DNA of 64,000 nucleotides, taken from NCBI GenBank assembly GCA_026874595.1, contig CM049306.1, forward strand, positions 52,542,019 through 52,606,018, read 5' to 3'. The notes beneath the pieces were generated by a model. That model worked only from the letters and a program-made list of their open reading frames with translations. It did no database searches and was not told the origin of the DNA. The position numbers and the translations under genes were made by a program. Positions 10,290-21,581 of this stretch are shown in pieces (the stretch's first letter is position 1; each line of letters begins with the position of its first letter). Source of the stretch: Sipunculus nudus. Taxonomy: Eukaryota; Annelida; Sipuncula; Golfingiida; Sipunculidae.

Positions 10290-11350
10290 GTACATAGCAT
10301 TATTAGAAGATTATTTGGAATCATTGAATCATAAAAATAAATATGTTTGTGTTTTACCAGAGATAATCTAGCCATATGTAGGTGTGTGAGAGAGTTCAAG
10401 GTGCCAATTTTGAGTGCACTCTAGTAAACGTCTTTAGTTAGCCTGTTTACATATACAGTCAACAATCTCAGTAAACTTTAGTAGACCAACAAAACTACTA
10501 TGGTTAACTCCTCAGTAGACACAACTACCAAGATAAAAAGTTCAGTGTGAAATCAAGTACCAGTTACAACATTCATTGATATAAAATGTGTTGCACTTAA
10601 AAAAGGTAACCAACATGCTTTATATGAAAAAAAAAATGTTTTGAAACATCACATAATTGATTAAAAATTCTTTCAAGCCATTTTGAAGCTGGCCAGCTCA
10701 AGTCAAATCAAGTCACAAGAGTAACCTAGCTGACCTCTGTAGTTAGCCAAGTTTTGTCAAGGCCACCCATAGTTGTGTGACTAAAATGGCTCTAGGCTCT
10801 AATGAGTAATTACATCTTGACTAATAATGATTGACAGATATTGCATTCTTTTGTTAACCAGCCAGTACTGAAGATTTATACCTTTGCATTGTTGTCTGTT
10901 AAAGCTTTGAAAGGGACATTTATAATCAGCAGCTGTATTAGGCCTATTCTTTCACACTATCGGTTCACTTTTGCTTTATACAAAGGTTTCAAGAAAAACC
11001 AACTCAGCCGACAGTCTCAGTAACTCCCTTTGAGCTTTTAAACCCCTTGTATGCTTCTGTGTGTTAGTAAACAGTCCATGTGTCTATTTACAATAACAAG
11101 GCCACATGCGCTACAGTTCTCAAACAAACAGTAGTCCAAACTAGTCCATACATGGACCTTCATGTCTGATATATCTTTGCGGGATGGATATTACGGAATA
11201 TTGATTCATAGTAGGACCTGTTGCAACAGATTTGTATGATAGGTCTAGTAGCCTCAGCGGAAATGCTACATGTACCACGGGACATGTAAAGGGTCCTAGG
11301 CCTGAGTCACCAAAACATGCAATGTTGCAGCCAGGAGGAACATGTATTTT
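10290..11350. other. Non-coding stretch
   Basis: Nothing recognisable on either strand. Local composition is ordinary and only short chance frames occur. Confidence 0.3.
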
Positions 11351-11379
11351 ATGGGCTTAGTCAGTCATTGGATCTCCTG

Positions 11380-11960
11380 ATTAACAGGTGTTTCTCAGCT
11401 GTGGTTTCAGCTAGTGTCCCAAAACCTGGTGTGTTTATTGATCAGGACCTACTTTTTTTCAAATATTGTGGATGCATTTTAAGCCAAACTTTTCATCCCA
11501 AACCTTCAATCTTCCAGATATTGCTAACCTGCCAATAGTGGAAGAAACTTATGAATTTAAAGGTCATTAAGTCAAAGGTCAAGGTCACAGGGGCCATCTG
11601 TCCACAATTTTGTTTTTAGATGATTACTTCAGTTTTGATTGAAATATGGGTTTCAAACTTGACTTTTATATGGCCCACCACAAAAGTAAGAAGCCTATTG
11701 ATTTTGGGGTCACAAAGTCAAAGGTGAAGGTCACAGGATGGTGACTGACCTGCATATTTTAAAGGATTGTGGATGCATTATAAATTAAATTTTTTATCCA
11801 AAACCTTCCATTTTCCACATATGGCTTGCCTGCCCATAGTGGAAGAAATCTCAACGGACCCACATTTTGAAAAAAGCTCATTAAAATATCCTGATACTTA
11901 TAGACAAATTCAGATGAGCAACAAGACCCTTAAGTTCCTAGTCAATAGGAAGATATAGGA
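11380..11960 (+). repeat. Old relic of HINE family 1 (core and right end)
   Basis: Two tandem units of about 300 bp share 'tgtggatgcatt..aa..aaa.ttt..atccaaaaccttc' (at 11467 and 11767) and 'ggtcaaggtcacag'. The same words recur at about 280-bp spacing in 25785-26400. The end, 'agacaaattcagatgagcaacaagacccttaagttcctag', is a decayed version of the family's 'cagctgagc..gacccatgggtccctag' right end. Confidence 0.65.
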
Positions 11961-12227
11961 GACTGGCAAATGTCGTGAGGGTATCAGTATTAGAACTCTA
12001 TATTTAAATATGTTTACATTTAATTGATGGAGGTAGGTCACCTCCCCCCCAATAAGTTTGATTTAATGGAAAAGCTTGAACTGAATTTGACAAATATTTA
12101 TAATAATTTTTAATATGCAAATGGAATCCTGGTAGAATAAGGTTTAAGAAGTGGTAGGTCTTGTGTCAATTGTATGAATCAGCAAGTTGTTTGTCAAATA
12201 TGTCCTTTTTAATTTAATTTTATTTTA

Positions 12228-12617
12228 GGTAACCGCCTTCATTTTTTTAATGCTAGATTAACTTGGTAAGTGTACATCTGCAGAATTCCATCCTGGTTTT
12301 GGACAGGGCACTATCACGAGCTTCCCCTCATTTTATATCCTGGTGTTGACCAGGCCAGGTGACTATTGCACCTGCAGGACCTGGGTGTGTAATTGTCCCT
12401 ATTGCTGGGTCATACCACCAAGGTACCCCAAAGAGCAAACTTGTTTGTGAGTGAAACACAGCCATTGGGCACAGCCTTCCCATTAAGCCTGCAGAGTGCT
12501 CACCCTTTTAGGGGAGGTGGGGGGGGGGGATCTGAAAAATCTGAAGGCCTTGGCTGAGATTCACACTCACCATATATCAGCTTTCGTGCTGTGTTCTATC
12601 CTTGAGCCACAAGCTAG
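12228..12617 (-). mobile_element. tRNA-derived SINE, copy 2 (antisense)
   Basis: Reverse-complement relative of 7748-8130. The tRNA-like head is at the right ('gtggctcaaggatagaacacagc' when read on the minus strand). The body words 'gggtgagcactctgcaggcttaatggg', 'gtttcactcacaaacaag' and 'atgacccagcaataggga' follow, then the A-rich tail and GGTTACCT. It is more diverged than copy 1 and contains a G run at 12522-12530. Confidence 0.8.
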
Positions 12618-12887
12618 TTAAATATACCCTATAAACATAAAAAAAAATTCTAAACAAAATATGGCAACTTTTTTTTCCATTGGAAGAAACCCCTTTATTT
12701 ATTTATTTTTTTTATTTATGTACTGGCTTTCAATAAAATTCCACATACTTGTCAATTTCTAAGACAAATGCATGAATATAAAGTAGTTTGAATGCAGGAA
12801 CATACATCCATTTCTGTCATGTTATGTTTATGTGGACATGAAACTGTTACAGTATCAGTTTAACAGTGTAGATAATTTATTTTAAAA

Positions 12888-13783
12888 CAAGTATAGGGGT
12901 AGTCGCCAAGCGACTACATGTATCTGCCGAAATCAAAATGCCGAGTGGGACAGGTGAAGTGAGGCATGGATTGAATGGCAAGGCAAAATGGAGTGAGATC
13001 TGTTGCATATTAGCATGGATGTCTGCAGCTGAAATGTGTATGTAGGTGGCGCCACTTGCCACAAAATCCAGAAAGTTATCCAGGTTTTAAACAATTGCAA
13101 AATTTTACACAGATAAGTCAAACAACTGCCGAGATATGAGTGATTTTAGCCCATGGCAGACAAACAGACAGATGCTGTGCAAAAATGGTTGCAGGTGGCC
13201 CCACCAGTTTTGTGTATGATAAGGAGCTATGTGGGATCTATACACATGCAAACTTTAAGGAGGATATGTCAAACCAGTCCTGAGATATAAGCCTAGATGT
13301 CTGCAGCCTGAATGTAAATGTAGGTGGCATCACCTGTCATAAAATTAAGAAAGCTATCTAGGATGAATACACATGCAAAATTTCAGGTGGCTAAGTCCAT
13401 TCACTGCAGAATTATGAGTGATTTTATCCCAAGGCAGATGAACAGATGGACGTTGTGTAAAAATGGTTGCAGGTTGTGCCACCATTTTTTATGTATGTTA
13501 TAAAGATATCCAAGGGCTACATTTGTGCAAAATTTTGTGCCTGATTGGTCAAACGAGTCAAAAGATATGTGGGTTAATGTATCAAAACAGATGCACAGAT
13601 GGAAGCACTGGAGAGAGGAAAGGTCAGAGGTCAACACAAAATATTTTGGCTCTATAATCGTGTAAAGTTTTAAAAAAAATCTGTCTAGTGGTCTCAGAGG
13701 TTCTATCCCAGAAATGAACGCCGTGGCGGCGGAACCCTGTCAAAAACATAATATCCAAAAAACTTTGTTTTGGCGGATACAAT
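12888..13783 (-). mobile_element. HINE-like element, family 2, copy A
   Basis: Read on the minus strand it begins ATTGTATCCGCCAAAACAAAG and ends with TATCTGCCGA-type inverted sequence, the hairpin GTAGTCG-CTTGG-CGACTAC and CCCCTATACTTG followed by TTTT. The core holds about two units of a repeat of about 280 bp ('ctgtgcaaaaatggttgcaggtgg' at 13175 and again near 13453). It is the most diverged of the three clear copies. Sub-terminal inverted repeats, a tandem core and a hairpin just before a CTTG/CTAG-T end are the known hallmarks of HINEs, the non-autonomous partners of Helentron rolling-circle elements; assignment by structure only. Confidence 0.65.
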
Positions 13784-14103
13784 AAATTAATAGAATTGAT
13801 ATTTTGATTTCTCTATATAGAGACTTAGGGAAAATCATAAAATTTCATTGTCTTAAAAAAACTCTTCAGAAGAATTTTAAGATCTTCAAGGCTTTGTAGA
13901 TTTGTTGATTTTCTTCCCATGCTGAAACCCAAAGGTCAGCTCTATGGATTATTTTCTCAGAATGGTAATGCTATGTCAAATTTGTAATTAGAGCAAGCAA
14001 TGTAAGATCCCACTCCAGAATATAGTTCAGGTGTACACTGTTTAAAATTGGTTTACATATCCCAGCTTAAAGAATACTTGGCTTTTCTAATATCACATAT
14101 AAA

Positions 14104-15847
14104 CTAGAATACGGGTAGTCGACAAGCGACTACGTGTATCCGCCAAAATCAGAGAAGGACGGGTGAAGTGAGGCATGGATTGAGTGGCAAGGGGATATAG
14201 AGTTACATGTGTTAAATATTAGAATAGATCTCTACCACATAAACATGATTGTAGGTGGCACCACCTGTTATTTGAACGAGAAACGATCCAAGATATATAC
14301 ACATGCAAAATTTCATGTGGAAAAAACAAACCACTGCAGAGATATGAGTGATTTTATCCCACAGCAGACAAACAGATGGACGCTGTGCAAAAATGGCTGC
14401 AGGTGGCCCCATCATTTTTGTTCATGTTATAAAGCTATCCAAGGGCTACATTTGTGTAAAAAAATTTTCCTGAATGGTTGAATGAGTCTGGAGATATAAG
14501 CATGGATGTCTACAGCGTGAACGTGAATGTAGGTGGCGCCACCTGTCATAAAATCAAGAAAGCTATGCAGGATGTATAAGAATGCTGAATTTCAGGTAAT
14601 TTGGTCAAACCACTGCAGAGATATGAGTGATTTTAACCAAAGGCAGACAAACAGATGGATGCTGTGCAAAAATGGCTGCAGGTGGTGCCACCATTTTTGT
14701 GGATGTTATAAAGCTATCCAAGGGCTACATTTGTGTAAATTTTTTTTCCTGATTGGTCAAACGGTTCCCGAGATATGAGCATGGATGTCTACAGCGTGAA
14801 CGTGAATGTAGGTGGCGCCACCTGTCATAAAATCAAGAAAGCTATCTAGGATGTATACGCATGCCGAATTTTAGGTGAATTAGTCAAACCACTGCAGAGA
14901 TATGAGTGATTTTAACCCCAGGAAGATGAACAAATGGACACTGTGCAAACATGGTTGCAGGTGGCGCCACCTTTTGTTGTGTATGTTATAAAGCTATCCC
15001 AGGGCTACATTTGTGTAAAAAATTTTTCTGGATCGGTCAAACGGTTCCCGAGATATATGGGTTTATGTGTGGAGCGTTAACGTGAATGTAGGTGGCGCCA
15101 CCTGTCATAAAATCAAGAAAGCTATCTAGGATGTATACGCATGCCGAATTTTAGGTGAATTAGTCAAACCACTGCAGAGATATGAGTGATTTTAACCCCA
15201 GGCAGATGAACAAATGGACACTGTGCAAACATGGTTGCAGGTGGTGCCACCTTATGTTATGTATGTTATAAAGCTATCCAAGGGCTACATTTGTGTAAAA
15301 AAAATTTCCGGATCGGTCAAACGGTTCCCGAGATATATGGTTTTATGTGTGGAGCGTTAACGTGAATGTAGGTGGCGCCACCTGTCATAAAATCGAGAAA
15401 GCTATCTAGGATGTATACGCATGCCGAATTTTAGGTGAATTAGTCAAACTACTGCAGAGATATGAGTGATTTTAACCCCAGGCAGATGAACAGATGGACA
15501 CTGTGCAAACATGGTTGCAGGTGGCGCCACCTTTTGTTGTGTATGTTATAAAGCTATCCCAGGGCTACATTTGTGTAAAAAATTTTTTCGGATCGGTCAA
15601 ATGGTTCCCGAGATATATGGGTTTATGTGTGGAAACAGACGCACAAACGGACGCTGGGCAGAGACGAAAGGTCAGAGGTCAAGGTCACTTGGTTAGGCAC
15701 CAGTTCACATGTGACCCGATAATTTGTGTAAGTTTCGGAAAAATCTGTCCAGTAGTCTCAGAGGAGTTCTCCGGAAAGAACGCGGCGGCGGCGGCGGAAC
15801 CCGGTCAAAAACATAGTATCCGCAAAACTTCGTTTTGGCGGATACAA
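14104..15847 (-). mobile_element. HINE-like element, family 2, copy B (five 280-bp units)
   Basis: Same family as copy A. On the + strand it opens CTAGAATACGGGTAGTCGACAAGCGACTAC..., meaning the hairpin end is at the left, then TATCCGCCAAAATCAG. It closes with TTCGTTTTGGCGGATACAAT. The marker 'ctgtgcaaa.atgg.tgcaggtgg' recurs at 14383, 14662, 14941, 15221 and 15501, that is every 279-280 bp. Each unit carries the perfect 12-bp palindrome GGTGGCGCCACC, some of them mutated. A GC-rich 'gcggcggcggcgg' tract lies near the right end. No protein is encoded; the 121-codon frame across 15494-15859 follows the repeat unit. Confidence 0.75.
14380..15600. repeat. 280-bp tandem array in copy B
   Basis: Units start at about 14383, 14662, 14941, 15221 and 15501. 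The last three are the most alike, which suggests local expansion or homogenisation. Confidence 0.85.
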
Positions 15848-16586
15848 TTACCCATGTGAGGTAATCCTCATCACTTAGGCGAATTTGCACAGGTGATTTA
15901 AAATTAAGGACAGTTAAAATCATATCAAAAAGACACATTAGAATATGTGGTTGCCAACATCAACTTAGACTGAGAGTCAGGAATTAGCAGAAGCACTTTG
16001 TCATAGTTATTAATGTGAATCCTGGTAAGTCAAGCTGAGCAAAGTCTAAGCTACTACGCCTGAAGGATGTTATTTCTTGAAACCATGGTTACCGTTACAG
16101 GTGCTGAAAGGTGCAAGTACAGCCTGCAGGATACCTGGGTCTCGTAAGTGCCAGTTCTCAGAGAGGCCATTCAGTGGAGTCAGTGTCCGGCTCACTAATG
16201 AGGAGGCGAAGAACGCCCTCTGCTGGACTGTGCAGTCATAATAGTTATGTTCTGTTCTTTGATGTTGCAGGTACATGTTCAACCGGAGTGATGCGGTCTT
16301 CAATCAACCACTGTTATCTCTAACGAGATCACCTGTGATGAAGTTACCTGACTCAGACTGGTGAAAACGCAATCCATAATGATCTATAAGTCTACCTGAG
16401 CAAGGACATTAGTGTGGTAACGATCAGGATGCATACACTTTCATGACTCATGTTATACCCCTGGTTTAAAGAGACTATTGATGTGTTACGTTCGAGCTTT
16501 TTCCTGGGCTTTGTGAAAGTATTTGGATATTACACTACACTATAATCGTTAGATTGATGTTGGGGCCTGTAGCACATTGGAGCATC
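15848..16586 (+). other. Upstream region of the RD3-like gene
   Basis: No recognised coding sequence. A splice-acceptor-like word (tctttgatgttgcag) ends at 16270, so a non-coding leader exon could start at 16271 and run into the RD3 exon, but that is only a guess. Part of this stretch (16100-16240) is richer in GC than its surroundings. Confidence 0.3.
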
Positions 16587-17195
16587 ATGCCACTGAAAAG
16601 CATGCTGAAGGGCTGGGTAATGACTGACAACAGTCAGTATCCCTCGGAGAAAGACAGCCGTGTTGTGGTCACAGAGTCTCTTATAATGGAGCTGGAGTGT
16701 CAGATCAGGGAGGCGGAGCATGACCTCCGGGAACGAGAGAGACATGAGAAGCGTCGAGAAACTGGCGTTGATTATAGCTGGCTGGTTAACAGGCCAACAA
16801 AAAATTTCGATATATCTCAGATGGAACGCCTTGAACTGGAAGAACTCTGCTCTCTGGTGAAACCAGAGGAGTGCGGCAGAGTCATCAATAATTTTAGGGA
16901 TGGGTTGCTAAGGCAGCCGCCACTTCAGGATTATCCCAGGATAATGAAAACTGTGATCAGACAGGTTTTAGATACCAGACCTAAAGAGGAAACCATGACA
17001 GAGAAAGTGAAGAAAAGCTTAACAAAAATCCGTCCAGGTTCGCGTATCGCCCCGGTCACAGAGGATACTTCAACCACCAAAGTGGAAAGTCTCGGGATTG
17101 ATATTGGAAACAACAGTGACACCTCTAGCCAGATATCCTCAACAGGAAGCCAAAATGTGCTCTTCAAAAAGACTATAGAAGACCTACCTGTCTAA
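16587..17195 (+). CDS. RD3L: RD3-family protein (retinal degeneration 3 like)
   Basis: A single-exon frame encodes 202 residues beginning MPLKSMLKGW, close to the roughly 195 residues of vertebrate RD3. The RD3 domain is clear: TESLIMELECQIREAEHDLR at about residues 29-48, the hallmark TGVDYSWL near 60-67, then QMERLELEELCSLVKPEECG and a helical NNFRDGLLRQ stretch. The C-terminal third is Ser/Thr-rich and low in complexity. In vertebrate photoreceptors RD3 binds and inhibits membrane guanylate cyclases and helps their transport; the role in an invertebrate is not known. I chose the ATG at 16587 because its short leader before the first helix matches the family; an in-frame ATG at 16557 would add ten unrelated residues. 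Vertebrate RD3 coding sequence is interrupted by an intron; here it is not. The symbol denotes family only. Confidence 0.85.
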   Translation: MPLKSMLKGWVMTDNSQYPSEKDSRVVVTESLIMELECQIREAEHDLRERERHEKRRETGVDYSWLVNRPTKNFDISQMERLELEELCSLVKPEECGRVINNFRDGLLRQPPLQDYPRIMKTVIRQVLDTRPKEETMTEKVKKSLTKIRPGSRIAPVTEDTSTTKVESLGIDIGNNSDTSSQISSTGSQNVLFKKTIEDLPV

Positions 17196-17288
17196 CAGGT
17201 CATGTAACAGGCTTATATGTTTATTACAGCAGGCTGTAATTGATCATTATCATCATATTATTACCAGTATGAAAACTGTACACAATAG

Positions 17289-17294
17289 AATAAA
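17289..17294 (+). terminator. Polyadenylation signal of the RD3-like gene
   Basis: AATAAA lies 94 bp after the stop codon at 17195, at a plausible distance for a short 3' UTR. Other AATAAA words occur further down. Confidence 0.5.
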
Positions 17295-17299
17295 AGTGT

Positions 17300-18049
17300 G
17301 CACTTAATTTAAAGTCCCCACCGATCATTTTGTATGTGTAAATGTTCAGTATAATAAATGTACAATAATTCAATATTTGTTGAACAATACTTTACAGTTC
17401 AACATTTTTTTACATTTTATATTATGAACAGTGATCATACCAATTCACAGTATTCCATTGAAACATGTGTACACTTGTATATAATATGTTTTAGGATCCT
17501 ATGTGCACAGTTGATAAGTAAGGATATTATTAATTGTACATTTATCTTTTACCATGTTATTACTTGTAAGGCCCAGATTACTTGTAAACAGTCTCAGAAG
17601 TGTCCCAGGCAGGAGATTTGAAAAATATATAAGTTTTTGCCACATTAATGCAGTAATACTTAAAACAGGTGCTGCTGGACTACTTGACATGTATAAATTT
17701 GAAAGCTTAAGATATTCTTTAATATGAGATTAATGAAAACTTGGGAATTCCTAAAACTGGTTGATTTTGAAAGATTTAAAGACATTTAATTATCTTATAT
17801 ATTTAAGTTTTATATTACAGTTTCACAGGCTAGATAATATGAACCAGCAATGGAATTTTGCCTATTTATCATAAACCATAATGTTGAGCACTTTCTCAAC
17901 TTTCATAATATCAACATGTCAAAGGGCCCAAGAACAGTAGTTTTATAGAATATCAAGAAGAAGGAGATTTAAAAGTTAACTCATGCTTGTGAGACAATTC
18001 TGTGACCTTAAAGGGACCCAATCATCTATCTTACCTTTATTACTTCAGG
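17300..18049. other. 3' flank of the RD3-like gene
   Basis: AT-rich with no gene seen. It may hold a longer 3' UTR. Confidence 0.3.
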
Positions 18050-18348
18050 TAAGGCCAAAAAAAGAAAAGCTATGGTTCTCACTTTTCTTTCAGAAATTAG
18101 AAAATCAAGAAAACAGAAAATAAAGAAATCAGAAAATTTTTTTCACCTTTTATTGTATGTTTTGATGAGAATGTCATATGATCAGGGAAAAACATAATAA
18201 TAAAATTTTTTTTGCTAAACAGGTAAAAACATTACATAACCAAGGAAATCTTACCAAGATTGTATTATTTTATCTTCTTGAAAGAAAAAAAATCAAATTT
18301 TTTTAAGCGGGGGTTAAAATTGATGTATGAAGTGCCTGAAAACCATAC
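18050..18348. mobile_element. MITE with GGCCAAAAA ends, copy 1
   Basis: Starts TAAGGCCAAAAAAAG..GGTTCTCAC.TTTTCTTTCAGAAATTAG and ends 'gtgcctgaaaaccatac', the inverse of the start. Two full relatives lie at 35785-36066 and 48664-49007. The outer right end is missing because a HINE family-1 element abuts it. Confidence 0.7.
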
Positions 18349-20253
18349 TTTTTAGCTCAGCTGACTATAAGTCATCTGAGCTATAGTCATGGTCCATTGT
18401 CCGTCATCCAGCTGTCTGTCAGTCCGTCCGTAAATGTGGCATGTTTTGAAACCGTAAGACCTAGGAATACAAAATTCAGTATAATGTTAGATGTCCCCAA
18501 GATCTCCTACCTAGCCGAAAACTGGATCTTTGCGACTTCGTTCCTTTGAGAAATTAAGGAAAAACCTCATTTTTTTTTATTAAAAACCTATTTTCACACT
18601 TCAGGACTGCCTTATATCAAAACCACTCATCTGTTTTTCCTCATATTTGCAATAAATATTCCTCTATATATAGTTCCCATGTACATGCCAGAAATTAAGT
18701 CTGTTAAGTATAAATTCTTTAAGTTATGGGCCCGAACATAATGGACTTTGTAAAAAATTAGGAAAAATATTTACTCACTTAACATGAAAAATTTTGAAGC
18801 TAGAGTCTATTTTCCCAAGTATATAACTATGTTTAATTAAGATTAAATTGTTTACCCAAAATTAGATCTGAATTTTGTAAATTTTTTAAGTTATTAGCAT
18901 AAAAATAAAATCAGTACCTAAAATTTAGCCCTACTTTGACCATGGCACGTTTTTTTCCTGTAAGTACCATTGATTTAATTTTCACAGCATGTAAACATAA
19001 ATATTAATTTTGTTTAAATCTGAAATTTGAAAGTAAAAGCTTGAAAATTAAGCTAGTTATTGATTTTTTTCTTGAGGCTCTACTGTAGTCATTTGCTTTA
19101 TTTACAGATTACAGATGCAGGGTCCCACTCCAGGTCACTGGAAGCTATGCCAAGGTTTCTGATTTGTTACAGTCACTGGGGGAGACCCCCTGCTGTGACA
19201 GGTGTACAGTTATTCTAATATCACCACCCCAATCCCCCCCCCCCCCCCCCCGGCAAACCCAACCCACCTAGTGTTATGCAGAAATGGTTATTGTTTTCAC
19301 TGTATTTCCTTAATTGTAACGCTGTTTCCACTCCAATATACAAAAACTTTCCTTGAAAAAGTAATTCAAGTGTAATTCAGAAGATGCCATGTTGTGTTAA
19401 TGTAGCATTTTTAAAGAAATTAATTTTCTTTTAAATGATTTTAACAGATATAATTGAACCCATCAGTATGCTTAAATTTATAAAATATGAAGCACATTAT
19501 GGATTTATAAAGACACAATTATAAATTGTGAAATCTAAATCAAGTATTATTTTTAGGTATTTATTGTTTTGCAGTTTTAAAAGATATATTTTTGTGGTAA
19601 AAAATAAATAAACATTTGTATGCATGATGTGGTGTTATCTGACAAGACTGAGATTTATGATGATGCAATTGAGAATTATGAATCAACTTTTATATTCAGA
19701 TATATAAGTTATATTGGAAATGTATAGAAATATAAACTTAAATAAAAAAAAATTGATGTAATAAAAAAATGAGGATTAAATACAAACATTTGTTCATTAA
19801 TTTCCTGGCTCAGCAGAATTTGAGATCAGGCTTTGTTTGCCCTGTTTTATGTTGTTAATTAGTTATATTTCAACTGTATACAATTCATTAAAAAAATACA
19901 TATATATTTAATAATATATATTATATAAAAAAATAGATTCAATTGAACAAATTTGTAAACTACTGAAATGTCAACAGTTAATCAAAAAGCCAACTAATGA
20001 TCATGGTAATAGTACAGATCATTTGTTCACAAACTGCTCACATGCTTCAGTTTCAACATTAGGAAACACATGGTCAGGTCACAAAATATTATTTTTTGCA
20101 ACAATTTCTTGCTCATCAATACAAACCAATCATATAAACCAACCATGGCCTTTATTACCTCTTCCTCTTACACTTGATCTCCATTTGATATTATTTTAGA
20201 TTTTTACCTTCAAGGTCAACTTCAGCTGAGCACAGTGACCCATGGGTCCCTTG
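18349..20253 (+). mobile_element. HINE-like element, family 1, copy 1
   Basis: Starts TTTTTAGCTCAGCTGACTAT and ends TTCAGCTGAGC-n-GTGACCCATGGGTCCCTTG followed by TTTT. GCTCAGCTGA and TCAGCTGAGC are 10-bp inverted repeats near the ends, and GACCCATGGGTC is a perfect 12-bp palindrome just before the right end. Copies with the same two ends lie at 25064-26656 and 51530-58744. The right-end signature palindrome-CCTTG/CCTAG-TTTT and the T-rich left border fit HINEs. No protein is encoded. A run of 18 C's lies near 19236. Confidence 0.7.
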
Positions 20254-20788
20254 TTTTTTTGCCTAATCCCTTGGAGCTTTTATAAAAACGGGCCTGAAAA
20301 TGTGAATATCACTGCACACAGGCTGCTTGTTTTGTTTATATTAACACGTTTATATTATGTGGGGCCTGCAAAAAAAAACAAATTCAACAAGGGCATCTTG
20401 CGGCAAGTCAGATTGGCCAGATCTTTACAAATGACATTTTGCAACAAGTGACCTTTTTTCCTCCCTATATTTACAATAGGTTACATGTTTTTCCTGTTTG
20501 TCAACATTGCTGTGTTTACAAACATGCTGTTGATAAACAAGTTCATTCATTTTTCATGAAGGTACATGTATTATAAGAACTTTCATAATCAGAATTATCC
20601 TTATATCATTTATATAAACACAGAGTAAGCCAGAAATTACATAAATTCTTTCCAAAAGGTAGGGGAATAGGCCCCTTTAACAGTGGATAATTTTGACCAT
20701 ATCAGAAATTGCAGGGTAAGTGTTTCAATGAACATACACTAGTCAGTGTTGTGAGAGTCAACTAGTGTTTTCATGTTCCAGGGATTTG

Positions 20789-20897
<109 letters not shown>

Positions 20898-21519
20898 CAA
20901 ATCTTACAGGTGTAGTAAGTAGTGATAGGAATTTGTTGTAAAATCATGTTCCATGATTGAGAGAAATAAAATAACTAATAATCGATGTATCTTCTTTATA
21001 ATAGTGAAATCATTGTGTAGAATTATACCTGAAGTATTGACCAATTTAATTCAGTTAAACTTTTACTTCATAGTAAAACATTGAGGTAACAGCCAGGTTG
21101 TTCACACTTGTTCACTGCACAAGGTTAAGTTTTAATGCTGTTAACTGCTTTGTGTCGCATCTTTCTTAAATCTCTCACATGATTGAATAATAATTTTTTT
21201 TTCTGGACTATGTGACATCTTGGCCTGTGCACACACAATTGTATGAGATGGATTATGTGAAAGTGCAACCAATTTAATTGATTATGAAATAGAATGACCA
21301 ATTATCAAAATAACTAATAAATTGGCACAACACTATAGTAATATGTCACAGGTTTAGATTTATATTTGATAAGCACCTATCAATAAATGTCTTGACAGAA
21401 AAATGCAAAATGTACTGATAACATATCCATTGTGTGTAATATAGTGTTGTTTTATTTTAAAAATGTGGAACAGATACCAAAGATTTTTTATGCATTGTGG
21501 TTTTAATATAATTTGTACA

Positions 21520-21522
<3 letters not shown>

Positions 21523-21578
<56 letters not shown>
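21523..21578. repeat. (TA)n microsatellite
   Basis: Uninterrupted TA dinucleotides, about 56 bp. Confidence 0.97.

Positions 21579-21581
<3 letters not shown>

Noticed and set aside
14380-15600. CRISPR-like array
   Set aside because: Units are 280 bp and nearly identical throughout, without short repeats and unique spacers, and the genome is eukaryotic.
15494-15859. A 121-codon frame as a gene
   Set aside because: It lies wholly in the family-2 tandem unit; the same peptide recurs with the repeat (for example inverted at 23728-23913).
19236-19254. Poly-C and poly-G runs here and at 12522, 25289, 46191, 58018 and 60810 as signals
   Set aside because: Scattered homopolymers of varying length, most within repeats; they may also be sequencing-length errors.
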